In this document: positions 47,743 through 59,059 of the stretch, piece after piece | How positions within the stretch are numbered: position 1 is the first letter of the stretch | Layout of the letters: each line of letters opens with the position of its first letter | Assembly (NCBI GenBank): GCA_012932295.1 | Contig: JAAONU010000013.1 | Span: forward strand, 40,872,627-40,936,626 | Direction: 5' to 3' | Source: Cyclina sinensis | Taxonomy: Eukaryota > Mollusca > Bivalvia > Venerida > Veneridae | DNA length: 64,000 bases | Made by a program: the position numbers and the translations under genes | The notes under the pieces: model-generated | Seen by the model: the letters and a program-made list of their open reading frames with translations, nothing else | The model's database searches: none | What the model was told of the DNA's origin: nothing

Positions 47743-49237
47743 TAGTACTGCTCCGGCGATATGTACATTTTTCTCTTTAACTCCGTGGACATAAGGAGGA
47801 AAATCGCGGAGAAACTCTGAAAAACTTCCTAAATGGTGGAAGCATCGCGGAGACGTTTTTTGGTCTAAAAACTGACGGAATTTACTGTGAAATCAATCCT
47901 CCGCGAATCTCCGCAATTTGTGTATGCATTCAGTTGACTATATTGTTTATTTTCTAGTGAAATTTCATATTTACTTACTCTTTTTACCTTCATGTTTTAG
48001 GATGTTTTATATTTTTACTCGTTACAATGTTTTTTACGAATGACTTAAAAATACACGATATTATGTTGGTCTCATGACCTATGATCTGTACACGTAAACT
48101 ATATTGTGTCTCAATCGTTAATTGATTCCTAAATATAAGATATGACCTTTAACATTGAGCGACAGTAATTTTCCATAAATGGTTTTCACATTACGTCACT
48201 TTACAAGCTTCAGACACCATGTGCTCTTTAGAGCGGGAAATGTACATGTACCATGCCTTTTTTGTGAAAATCAATTTTTTAGTGATGTTTTGTGAATAAG
48301 ATATTTAATGTCTTTGACATACATCTGGATTTTTTTATTCGGACAATGTTGGCTTTGTTCACTGAACAAGTTTGGTTTTGTACGACTCAGTCATTAATAC
48401 TGAATGCGTGAAATGAGGGTATTTGTAGAAAAGAAACACAGCCGATTAATGAATAGATTTACACACCTTCCTGACAGCTTGTTAATTAACTTTAATTTCT
48501 GCAACTTACATATTTTCAAGTCTTTAATCGGTGCCGCGCTTGCGTTAATCCACTCACAAATAAATTACAAATGATAATCAAACTGCGAAAAGTTAATACA
48601 TCTAATTTAAACAGTCAAAATTCGAACAAATGGGCTCTGATTCTGATGCAATTGTGTACGAAAGCACCTATTTGTTTACACAAAGAATGACATTTCAAAG
48701 CAATTGCTTCACCAAACAGCTGATCATATTTTCAGAAAATGAAATGACTGGTTTACAATCAACAAGTGTTAAACTGCTTTCCTATTTTTGGAAATCATGA
48801 ACTCTGCTGCGACATCTGTATCGTCTAGGTGCTTGGCAAAAATTATTGATCAGTTTTGCTATATAATAACAAGCGTTTCGAAAAATTCAAAAACGAAAGT
48901 ATACAATTACAGTTTCATTATTGTCATTTCATTACACATTACGTACTGTATGTTCTTGATTAAAGCATTTTAAGTGTATAAATTTTATGATTATTTTTTT
49001 CACACCTTTAAATGGCAAATAATTTGTCAAAACTCTGGTGATGAAACATTAGCATATTCACGGAGAATCTCCACGGTAACGCTCTAAAACTCTTTAAAAT
49101 GCAGAGATTGTGTGTAAACTTAAATCGCGGAGATCATGAGCGTTTTTCAAGGAGAAACTCCGCAAATTTCGGAGGTTTGCATCAACCGCGATTGCGGAGG
49201 AAGCACAACATTTGTACACATCGCTGGAGTTGTACTG
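47743..49237. mobile_element. TA-flanked inverted-repeat element, copy 1
   Basis: The left end TAGTACTGCTCCGGCGATAT and the right end ATCGCTGGAGTTGTACTG are inverted repeats, flanked by TA on both sides (47,741-47,742 and 49,238-49,239). GCGGAG-rich motifs (CTCCGCGAATCTCCGC, AAATCGCGGAGA) lie just inside both ends. The interior (48,630-48,910, with GACATCTGTATCGTCTAGG) recurs inverted in the element at 50,745. CAGTA-like ends with a TA target suggest a Tc1/mariner-type non-autonomous element (inference). Confidence 0.6.
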
Positions 49238-49246
49238 TAACTAATT

Positions 49247-49446
49247 CCCCATTCTCACTGTCCCTGGTTGGTTCCTTGGTAGGTCCCGGATGAGTGGTTC
49301 TGGAGAAAATCGCTACTAAACTTGGGGTACAATGGGCAAAGTCAGGAATCTAAGACCTGATTTACTTTTTAGTAAAAAAGAGCAGGATTATCAAGGTATA
49401 CCAGTTATTTTTTTTATGGGGGAACCATGACAGTGAGAATGGGGCA
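49247..49446. mobile_element. 200-bp MITE, CCCCATTCTCACTGTC ends
   Basis: CCCCATTCTCACTGTCCCTG at the left is the inverted complement of CATGACAGTGAGAATGGGG at the right. The interior is AT-rich without a coding frame. It sits directly beside the right end of the TA-flanked element. Confidence 0.65.
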
Positions 49447-49794
49447 TTAAGATTCCATTCCACGATGCCAACATTACCCCATGGTTTTGACTTGTGTTCC
49501 AGTTACTAGAATGCTAGACCTGGTCAGAGTGATGTCATAGACTTATAGACTATTGTCAACCATACTGCCAAGGTGAAAACAACCACCTGACAACATGTTG
49601 CACACAGTAGCAAATGAAGCTTACAAATGCTTTCTTTTAAGTTAATCAATTCAAATCTCAATCGGTACAATGTGCCGAAAATTACATCACCCACCATTCT
49701 GAATGAAAATAATTCTCTGACCCACATTCTCTCCCTTTAAAAAATTTATTTTGGTTACTATTTATCAATTGAGAAAATTTAATTCTAAAAGAAA

Positions 49795-50735
49795 ACAAGA
49801 GAGCCATGACTGTCCTGAATCGCTCCCCTGAATACTTTGGCTTTGGGTCTGCTGTTGAACAAATTACAGTTTCTAAATTGAAGATTTTCAAAGATCTTAT
49901 ATCTTACAAATAGGATCTCTGGGGCAGGGCCAATTTTGACCTCAGGGACATTATCTGAACTATACAATTCTACATAAAAAAAAATATCTAAGCTCTTGGA
50001 CACACAGTTTCAGACACGTATATTTTCAAAGTTTTTCCTACACAAACTCAATTTAAAACAAGTAACACTTGGACAGGGTCAATTTTCACCCTAGTGAAAT
50101 AATTACAACAATCTTTGTTGAGGTCAACTATAAAATGCTACTTACCAAATATCTAAGGCCTAGAACTAACAGTTTCTCACAAGAAGATTTTCAAAGATTC
50201 AATATTCAACACAAGTAAGACCCCAAGGGAGGGCCAATTTGACCCCAGTGACAAAATTTGAGCAAACTTGGTAATGGATCTCTAGCTGATGCTCAATGGC
50301 AATATATATAAGCTCTAGAAAATGTTTAAAGTCTTTAGTATATAAGCCTAAGTAAAAACAAGTGACCCCGGGACAGGGCCAATTTGTCAAAGACATAATT
50401 TGAACAAACTTGGTAGAGAATCTCTTGCTGATGCTCAATGGAATATTATCTAAGGTCTAGGTCTAGAAAATGTTTAAAGTCTTCAGTATATAAGCCTGTG
50501 TAAAATCAACTGATCTCAAGGCAGGGCCTTTAATGACCCCAGGGACATAAAATGTAATTTGAGCAAACTTGGTAGAGGACCTCAAGCTGATGCTCCATGC
50601 AAAATATCTAAGTTCTAGTCTTTGTGGTTTTAGTCTGAACAAACTTGGTAAAGGACCTCTAGCTTGTGCTCAGTGCTGAAATGTCTAAGTTCTACCTGGC
50701 CTTGTAGTATCAGAAGATTTTTTTTTTAAAGTCTT
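49795..50735. mobile_element. Modular repeat element, GGGCCAATTTGACCCC units
   Basis: Starts AACAAGAGAGCCATGACTGT and holds about five diverged units of about 150 bp with CAGGGCCAATTTGACCCCAG and GAGCAAACTTGGTAGAGGA blocks. It is a relative of 4,742-5,590. Its right side is cut by the element that starts at 50,745, so no clear 3' end remains. Confidence 0.5.
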
Positions 50736-50744
50736 CCCTATATA

Positions 50745-51577
50745 CAGTACGCGCCAGGAGGAACTCACATTTTCTGCTTTTTTGCGCGGACGAGGAAAAA
50801 GAAATATCCACAGCAACAACGAGGAAAAAGACGGGCATCCTTGATGTCTTAACAGCGCAAGATATCTCAGCGATATTTGATGACCAGCGAGAAATTAATT
50901 AGAGTCATAACTCACCTGGATAAGCTGAACATTTAATGAAATGACTGTAATGAAACTGTGCCTATTAAGTATTATGTCTACCAATTATGTGACATCTTGG
51001 TAAAATTAAAACAAAATTTCAAATACATTTGCTGTGTAGGCTTATTGTGTACTTCCGTCGTTGAAATTTTGAAAACGCTTGTTATTAAATAGCAAAATCG
51101 ATCAATAATTTTTTTAAAGCGCCTAGATGATACAGATGTCGCAGCAGGGTTTACATGTTGTATGTTTTCTTTAAAAAGGAAAGCAGTTTTAACACATCTC
51201 AATCGGAAACCAGTCAATTTGTTTTCTGAAAATATGATGTGCTGTTTCGAGAAGCAATTGCTTTGAACTGTCATTCTTGCGTTAACAAATAGGAGCATTC
51301 GTAAACAAATGCATCAGAATGACTGTTTTTTACATCTGATAATTCTAAAGCATTAAATTCGCCGAAATGCATGTAATCGGGAACTGTGAGCACCTCGATA
51401 TCAATAATTATACCTGTGAAAATGTTCGCGGAACCATTTCGCAGACATCTGCCATGACATCTGATGACCTTGTCCGCAGTGGGGATCCTCGAAATGCGGC
51501 GGATTTGGACGCGTTTTACGGAATGGGTCGCCCGCGATGACCTCAAGGAAAATGAGAGTTCCTCCTGGCGCATACTG
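50745..51577. mobile_element. TA-flanked inverted-repeat element, copy 2
   Basis: The left end CAGTACGCGCCAGGAGGAAC and the right end GTTCCTCCTGGCGCATACTG are inverted repeats of about 22 bp, flanked by TA at 50,743-50,744 and 51,578-51,579. The interior at 51,050-51,330 is the inverted homologue of 48,630-48,910 in copy 1, although the outermost ends differ. Open frames on the minus strand, one of 176 codons running past the end, have no recognisable domain. Confidence 0.68.
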
Positions 51578-51579
51578 TA

Positions 51580-52527
51580 ACACAATAGTGAGCACATATC
51601 AAGCATTAAAGCCGAGACTACACTATGGTGTAACGTAACAAAATATGCAACCCATTGATAACGGTACACCGCCGTGGGCGGCAAGTATGTGTCAACAAAT
51701 GAACAATATACAGGGTTTGGTTGAAAATCAAGACAGAAGATGGCAAGCATTAGAGGGGAAAATTCAGGAGCAAAACAAACAAATAGAAATATTAGTATCA
51801 TAGATTATGACAGCCCACAAGTCAATGTGTGACTTCATTAAGGATGAATTCATATAGGTAAAATTGCATACCTATGTCCATGACCAGTGCTATGATTCAC
51901 TGCCTGTAGTAAGTATACTGGCATCTGATAACAAACATCACGAGTTTAAATCTTATTTATTGCCTTAGTGTGCTTACTTCTAAAATTCATTTATTGACTT
52001 GATTTAGATATTTGTAAGTCAGCTTTTAAAGCTCTTCAGATATTGTTATTTGTATACTATATACCAGTGTTTCTTCCTTACTACACTCAATAAAAATAAA
52101 TATTACTTGACTAGACTTGATGAAAACATACTAGATAGAATGACATAAATCAGAAATGTTCAAATAAAACGAAACTGATAATGATATTATAATGGCCTGA
52201 AAGATCTTGGAAATAAGCCTAATTCACAGAAAATAAAAACCTGGTACTAAATATGTTTGTTATTCTATGCCTTTTAATTTGTAACTAAAATTAAAAGTAA
52301 AAATCTCTGAAAGTGAGTAACTTGATTTCCGATTTATCACTTCCGCCTTTCACTTTGTTAAATTCCGTGCGTCGGTATGAATCCGGACTATTTAATCTTG
52401 CTAGTACAAAACGTAACAAAAAAAAAATACGTTTAAAAGCAAATTTTTAGAAACATTATACGAAAGTCCTTTTGTACTTTTTGAGATGTCTATACTCTAT
52501 ATTGAGCCAGAGACGTACTGTCAACGC
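51580..52527. other. No gene recognised
   Basis: AT-rich sequence between two mobile elements. Only short frames are present, and I see no repeat structure or domain. Confidence 0.45.
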
Positions 52528-52533
52528 AAATTC

Positions 52534-53485
52534 TACGGAATACCGTTAGGGCCATCGTGGTTAGACGTTATAATCCAGAGGGCGACTTTGCTGATAGTGC
52601 GATAATGCGATGGCGACAGTGCGATAATGCGATGGCGACAATGCGATAATGCGATGGCGACAATGCGATAACGCGATAGTGCGATAGCGACAATGCGATA
52701 GTCATATCGTACTGTTGCCATCGCATCATCGCATTGTCGCCATCGCACTATCGCATTGTCGCCATCGCACTATCGCGTTTTCGCATTATCGTACTGTCGT
52801 CATCGCATTATCGCACTGTCGCCATCGCATTATCGCACTGTCGCCATCGCACTATCGCACTGTCGCCATCGCACTATCGCACTGTCGCCATCGCACTATC
52901 GCATTGTCGCGTTATCGCACTATCGTATTGTCGCGTTATCGCACTATCGCATTGTCGACTATCGCCTTCCGGTACACATGCGCACATCGTTTTTTTTTTG
53001 TATGTACACAAGCAATTTTTACGAAACAAAACAATTGCAGAAACATTAAATGGATGGCTTTATAAAGATATACTTTGAAAGAGGTTACAGTTAAAAGTGG
53101 GTCCAACTACATACAAAAAATATGATGTACGCATGTGTACCGGAAGGCGATAGTCAACAGTGCGATAGTGCGATGGCGACAGTGCGATAATGCGATGACG
53201 ACAGTACGATAATGCGAAAACGCGATAGTGCGATGGCGACAATGCGATAGTGCGATGGTGAGAATGCGATGATGCGATGGCGACAGTACGATATGACTAT
53301 CGCATTGTCACTATCGCGTTATCGCATTGTCGCCATCGCATTATCGCATTGTCGTCATCGCATTATCCGGTTATCGCACTGTCGCCATCGCATTATCGCA
53401 CTGTCGCCATCGCATTATCGCACTATCGCATTGTCGCCCTCTCGATTATAACGTCTAACCACGATGGCCCTAACGGTATTCCGTA
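52534..53485. mobile_element. 952-bp foldback element with nested GCGATAGTGCGATGGCGACA arrays
   Basis: The ends TACGGAATACCGTTAGGGCC and GGCCCTAACGGTATTCCGTA are perfect inverted repeats, continuing through GTGGTTAGACGTTATAAT. The direct duplication AAATTC flanks them at 52,528-52,533 and 53,486-53,491. Nearly the whole left half (52,534-53,010) is the reverse complement of the right half (about 53,100-53,485), with a spacer of about 90 bases. Each arm is itself a GCGATA/GCGACA tandem array that flips orientation midway (about 52,700 and 53,295). No transposase frame is present. Open frames on both strands are by-products of the repeats. Confidence 0.85.
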
Positions 53486-53491
53486 AAATTC

Positions 53492-54175
53492 GGATGTTCC
53501 TATTTTCGCACAAGAGGTATATGGCAGATGCGCTATGTACAAGCAATCTGATAAAAATATCATCAGATTGATATACATGTAGGGAAGGATGTCTCCCTAT
53601 CGTAGCGGATCAACAGTGTCCTGCTGATATCAGCAAAACTTATATAAGAAAATTGGTATATAATCAAAATACTGACTACTCGGAAAAATACACTAGTGCG
53701 GCACCTTATATAAGCAAGTTACCTTTAAGTTCAAGTTCACAGTTATATCAATTCATCTTTTTACTGCCAACAATCAATACTGACTACACTAGGCAGATAA
53801 GTTCTTGCACACCAAGAAAAAAAAACAATATCTGTCTGTCTTACCAACCTGCCCGCTCACCCGCTCTCCCTCCCTTCCGACCGTCAGTCTGCCCATCTTA
53901 TCCATCTCTCTCTCTCTCTCTACCTACCTACTTATCTACCTACCTATCCTGCCAACCGCTCTCGCGAGTATTACAGACAAGACAAGGCGTCGGACTCTAG
54001 GTAAGAGGTGAGACAAGTAAAAACCTAGCATGAGAAACAATGTCAGGATAAAGTGAAGACCAGAAATACAAGGGATCTAGTCATTGTTAAAAGGGGTTAA
54101 AGGTTAATAGAAAGTCGAGTGGGGGGGGGGTAAAGTAAAAACATGGTTGGCTGATCTTATACCATATGCTGGACA
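53492..54175. other. No gene recognised; simple repeats
   Basis: Includes a pyrimidine-rich stretch at 53,870-53,960 with (CT)n and (CTAC)n runs and a G-run near 54,120. A short motif at 53,763-53,802, AATACTGACTACACTAGGCA, is similar to text at 13,830-13,862 and 16,262-16,296, so it is a dispersed repeat. Confidence 0.45.
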
Positions 54176-54179
54176 CTGG

Positions 54180-54920
54180 TCACTTGAATTGGTCAAGCTG
54201 GATTGCAAGCATGTCAGCAACATTAAGAGGTAGATTATTCCATTGAGTAATATTGTGGGGAAGAAAGGCCATTAATAGTTTATAGTAATTATAGTAATAT
54301 AGTAGTCTGATGGCAGCTATGGGGGTGCATGTGTCTAGTGAGCCTGTTATAGGTTTCTGTATAGCGGGTGTAAGGTTGATTGCCACAATGTGATGGATGA
54401 TCTTGAAAAACATCATAAGTCTGAAGTCGTATCTGCGGTGTTCAAGGAACCGCCAGTCAAGATTCTTTTGCATCTCTGTAACACTCGCGAGAGGGAGGAA
54501 ATTTTGATTCTCCATCAAGCCACCCTCCGCTGCACCATTTCTTCCTAGTGTATGTTGGTCTTTGTATAGCGACACCAAACACTAGAAGCATACTCAACCT
54601 GTGGCCAGCCCAAGGTCTTGTAAGCCAGAAATTTTACATTTTCATTTTTTGGTGGTAATATTACGTTTTAGGAAGTCCAAGGTCTTATTGGCCCATGTCG
54701 TCATTCTGGGTACATACGTGTTGAAAGATAGGTCTGGAGATAGATCTAGGCCTAGATATTTGTAAAACAACTGTCATACTACAACCAATAAAAAAAGAAC
54801 GTGTCCAGTTTAGATCCCGAGCAGAGACGCCATGTTCTTTGAGAGTGGTAAAAATGATTAAATTTTATCAAAGGGCTTGGAGAAATCCAAGATCTGTTTG
54901 TGTGCCTTTGATTTCACGTG
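54180..54920 (-). pseudogene. Decayed non-LTR retrotransposon reverse transcriptase, C-terminal part
   Basis: Reading downward on the minus strand across frames, I see ILDFSKPFDKI (compare the D-F-x-K-A-F-D box), YLGLDLSPDLSFNTYVP, WANKTLDFLKR, TLGWPQVEYASSVWCRYT, and an open frame with WRFLEHRRYDFRLMMFFKI, LVAIN-like VAINLTP and TQWNNLPLNVADM. This order matches the region after the RT catalytic core in CR1/Jockey-type LINEs. Frameshifts, a TAA after NIH and a missing segment show it is dead. The ORF part at 54,180-54,578 is only its tail. Confidence 0.72.
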
Positions 54921-54929
54921 TAAATATTA

Positions 54930-55220
54930 CGTTTTTTCTTCAGTTTATTCAAAGACCATAGAATCGCAAAATCTTGTGTTCTTTGTTATCTCAAACGCCC
55001 TTGGGACCAATGGCCAATATTAAAACTAAAGAAGTAAACTATGGACAGAAGAAAACCATCTTTTGAATGATAATCACTTGCTAACAAACAAACTCCCCGC
55101 AGCGGTTACTTCCCCTGATCAGTACAGAAAACAAGTAAAGTAGCAAAGCGTGACGTAACCGATGCGAGGAGTTTGGCTAACAAAAAGCGTGACGGAATTT
55201 AGTGGACCAGCGGTTTACGT
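54930..55220. repeat. Inverted partial copy of the interior of the CAGGGCTCC element
   Basis: GGTTACTTCCCCTGATCAGT and AGTAGCAAAGCGTGACGTAA at 55,097-55,160 are the reverse complement of text at about 23,160-23,215 in the element at 22,850-23,562. The ends could not be located. Confidence 0.5.
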
Positions 55221-55823
55221 AATGTACGTTTTGGTTTTGACAGATGAAAGTCTATAGAGCCCATATAACTGCATTTCCATGTATTCAATGTACAGATAAA
55301 TATCTGTGCAACCGTCCCTTTCAGCAAAAAAAACAAAACAAACAACAACAACAACAAACCCGTCATGTGCATAAAATATTTTTTAGAATTGCTTCCCGTC
55401 GATGTGAGTAAAAAGTATGCACCGTGTAGTATAAAGTGCTCTACTTATACTGACATGAAACGCCCTCTGTTTAGAGGGTTCTTTAGAGAGTCTGTATTTT
55501 TCTAAAATAGAAGTACAGATAGGTAGCTTTGTGTGCTATTTTAATAGGTTCGTAAAACTAAGTTGTATGACTGAAAATACCCCATGTTATTCAATCCGTT
55601 ATAACCCTTTGTAATAATGAAGCACATCGTACTGAGCGAACGTGAGCATCCGACAGTGGCAGTCTCTTGGTGCTGAAAACTGTGAACGTCTTTTCTTGAG
55701 TGCCTACTTAACATTTAAGTTATCATTTTTCATCAGACGTTTACATTGCAGAATTGATATGGACAATGTATACATGCACTCGGTGATTAGAGTTATGGTA
55801 TAGATCAGTAGCGATGTGATTGT

Positions 55824-57696
55824 TTAACCCATTTATTCCTAATAGTATCCTTGTCAGTTGTACGAGCCCATTTGCAATTTAAAAGGTTTCTGGTATTAAT
55901 TTTCAATTTTATTCTTTTTAAGGAAGGAAGTCCTTTAAGCAAATAGTGAAAACCCTGATCAGATACCGCATATTGCGACGTGTGATCTGAGTCTACAATG
56001 TTTGCAAACAGTGAAAACCCTGATCAGATACCGCATATTGCGGCGTGTGATCTGAGTCTACAATGTTTGCCTGATCAGATACCGAATATTGCGACGTGTG
56101 ATCTGAGTCTACAATGTTTGCCTGATCATATACCGCATATCGCGGCGTGTGATCTGAGTCTACAATGTTTGCCTGATCAGATACCGCATATTGCGGCGTG
56201 TGATCTGAGTCTACAATGTTTGCAAATAGTGAAAACCCTAATCAGATACCGCATATTGCGACGTGTGATCTGAGTCTACAATGTTTGCCTGATCAGATAC
56301 CGCATATTGCAGCGTGTGATCTGAGTCTACAATGTTTGCCTGATCAGATACCGCATATTGCGGCGTGTGATCTGAGTCTACAATGTTTGCAAACAGTGAA
56401 AACCCTGATCAGATACCGCATATTGCGGCGTGTGATCTGAGTCTACAATGTTTGCCTGATCAGATACCGCATATTGCGACGTGTGATCTGAGTCTACAAT
56501 GTTTGCAATCAGTGAAAACCCTGATCAGATACCGCATATTGCGGCGTGTGATCTGAGTCTACAATGTTTGCCTGACCAGATACCGCATATTGTGGCGTGT
56601 GTTCTGAGTCTACAATGTTTGCAAACAGTGAAAACCCTGATCAGATACCGCATATTGCGACGTGTGATCTGAGTCTACAATGTTTGTCTGATCAGATACC
56701 GCATATTGCGACGTGTGATCTGAGTCTACAATGTTTGCAAACAGTGAAAACACTGATCAGATACCGCATGTTGCGACGTGTGATCTGAGTCTACAATGTT
56801 TGCAAACAGTGAAAACCCTGATCAGATACCGCATGTTGCGACGTGTGATCTGAGTCTACAATGTTTGCAAACAGTGAAAACCCTGATCAGATACCGCATG
56901 TTGCGACGTGTGATCTGAGTCTATAATGTTTGCAAACAGTGAAAACCCTGATCAGATACCGCATATTGCGACGTGTGATCTGAGTCTACAATGTTTGCAA
57001 ACAGTGAAAACCCTGATCAGATACCGCATGTTGCGACGTGTGATCTGAGTCTCTGATGTTTGCAAACAGTGAAAACTCTGATCAGATACCGCATATTGCG
57101 ACGTGTGATCTGAATCTACAGTGTTTGCAAACATTAAAAACCCTGATCAGATACCGCATATTGCGGTGTGTGATCTGCGTCTACAATGTTTGCCTGATCA
57201 GATACCGCATATTGTGGTGTGTGTTCTGAGTCTACAATGTTTGCAAACAGTGAAAACCCTGATCAGATACCGCATATTGCGACGTGTGATCTGAGTCTAC
57301 AACGTTTGCCTGATCAGATACTGCATATTGCGACCTGTGATCTGAGTCTACAATGTTTGCAAACAGTGAAAATACTGATCAGATACCGTATGTTGCGACG
57401 TGTGATCTCAGTCTACAATGTTTGCAAACAGTGAAAACCCTGATCAGATACCGCATGTTGCGACGTGTGATCTGAGTCTACAGTGTTTGCAAACAGTGAA
57501 AACCCTGATCAGATACCGCATATTGCGACGGGTGATCTGAGTCTACAATATTTGCAAACAGTGAAAACCCTGATCAGATACCGCATATTGCGACGTGTGA
57601 TCTGAGTCTACAATATTTGCAAACAGTGAAAACCCTGATCAGATACCGCATATTGCGACGTGTGATCTGAGTCTATGCTAGGCATTAATGGGTTAA
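55824..57696. mobile_element. TTAA-ended MITE with internally expanded tandem array
   Basis: The left end TTAACCCATTTATTCCTA and the right end TAGGCATTAATGGGTTAA are imperfect inverted repeats that include TTAA. Between them, 55,943-57,676 holds about 30 head-to-tail units of 51 or 65 bp. Each unit reads CTGATCAGATACCGCATATT, GCGACGTGTGATCTGAGTCT and ACAATGTTTGC; the longer form adds AAACAGTGAAAACC. Each unit is partly palindromic (GATCAGATACCGCATATTGC against GCGACGTGTGATC). TTAA ends suggest a piggyBac-type target. I recall similar TTAACCCATT elements with a single such hairpin in bivalves. Confidence 0.8.
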
Positions 57697-57699
57697 TTC

Positions 57700-58725
57700 C
57701 TTTACGTAAACCTGTCACTATATAGTATATTCCTTCTACTTCTGATACCCAGTGCAAACATAAAAGCGTATTCAGTAATTATCATACATGACATCATAAA
57801 TATGTACCCTAAGGGATTTGAGTGGTCGCTGAATCCTTGGAACTGTGTTGTACTAATGCGGACTACTAGTTTTATGTGTCTACTGTTTAACAAACCTGTT
57901 TCAAACATACGGCTCTCATTTAGAACTTATATAAACAAGGGACGTTATCCCTTTGTTTTCTTTATTCGGGTCGGAACAACACAAGGGTCGACACTTTGTC
58001 TTTCTTTGCTTTATTTCTGTGAAATCTACATAAGACATTTGTAATCAGTATTATATGTTGGTTGACAATGGTAATCAGTATTATATGTTGATTCTGGACA
58101 TATCTATTTGCTACACAATTACACGAATATTTCAACATAGATCTCAAATGAGAAGACACCGTTGCGTGTCTTCGTAGTCATTAACGACAATCTCATTCAG
58201 TAACATACTGATGGAAGAAAACTCAAATATTTCTTTATTACACCTCCATTCACAAGTTCACTCCTCTAGCATCGATCAAACTGTGGAAGACATTCTCTAT
58301 GATAAACCGATTTAAACCCCTAGAACAACATTCATGGCGTCTCTATATCTAAATCTGCTGATTTAATAGATCGAAACAACATAGATAATTTTCTGTTGGT
58401 TGGTCTACAAAACGTTTATAATATTTCAACCTGCAGAAAACCCGTGTTTACTTATAATATAGTGTCGTTATATAACAAACTGTTATTCCAGCAATTCTTG
58501 AAGTTTAGCTTTCTTAGTCATCGGCTCCCTGAAATAAAAGAAGCAGTAATGTACATGTACATAACGAAACAGACAATGGAAGTAATATATTTCACAGTCA
58601 AGCTAAAATAATAAAGACTATTTTGTGTGCTATGCGTTTCACTGATTTGATACAGATTATCTATTTCATATAACATTTTGCAGTTAGAAAATAGTCTTCA
58701 ACATGGAACGTCTTTAAAAGAGTAT
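57700..58725. other. No gene recognised
   Basis: AT-rich sequence with short open frames only. A pair of GTAATCAGTATTATATGTTG copies lies at 58,043-58,088. I see no domain or splice structure. Confidence 0.45.
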
Positions 58726-58727
58726 TT

Positions 58728-58890
58728 GTTTAGTTTAGTTTTTTGGGGATTAACGCCAGTTTTAACAGCTGTGGTCATATCCCGGCGGTCAGTCCACCTA
58801 ACAAGTGGTCCTGGGTATCCAACCAGTGTACTAACCAGCTTCTCCGCAAGTGACTGACTACTTCCTCGCTTGCTTCCTTCAGATGGTATA
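58728..58890. repeat. Interspersed repeat (TTTAGTTTTTTGGGGATTAACGCC)
   Basis: TTGGGGATTAACGCCAGTTT, CCCGGCGGTCAGTCCACC, GTGGTCCTGGGTATCCAACC and CTTCTCCGCAAGTGACTGAC occur in this order. This resembles a repeat I recognise as widespread in bivalve genomes; the resemblance is from memory and was not searched. Confidence 0.5.
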
Positions 58891-59059
58891 ATTGTAAAGA
58901 GTTTGAACATACACAACTATTCAAAGAGTAGATCTCGTTATCATTATTTACCGTTCGTTTTCCTTGTACCTCACCATCATTTGCCTGTGAAGAACAAATC
59001 TCTCCAACATCTTTTTGCACTGAAAGAAATCGTAGCTCGTCTGAGTTTTAAAACAAGAA

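Noticed and set aside
51271..51801. 176-codon minus-strand frame
   Set aside because: It runs across the right end of an inverted-repeat element and into flanking sequence, has no recognisable domain, and lacks splice or start support.
52533..53486. Overlapping frames rich in SHYR and ALS in several frames
   Set aside because: Translation of the GCGATA/GCGACA arrays of a foldback element; the same peptides appear on both strands because the DNA is self-complementary.
55998..57434. Frames with a repeated IPHIATCDLSLQCL-like unit
   Set aside because: By-product of 51-bp units (17 codons) within the TTAA-ended MITE; the 65-bp units break the frame.
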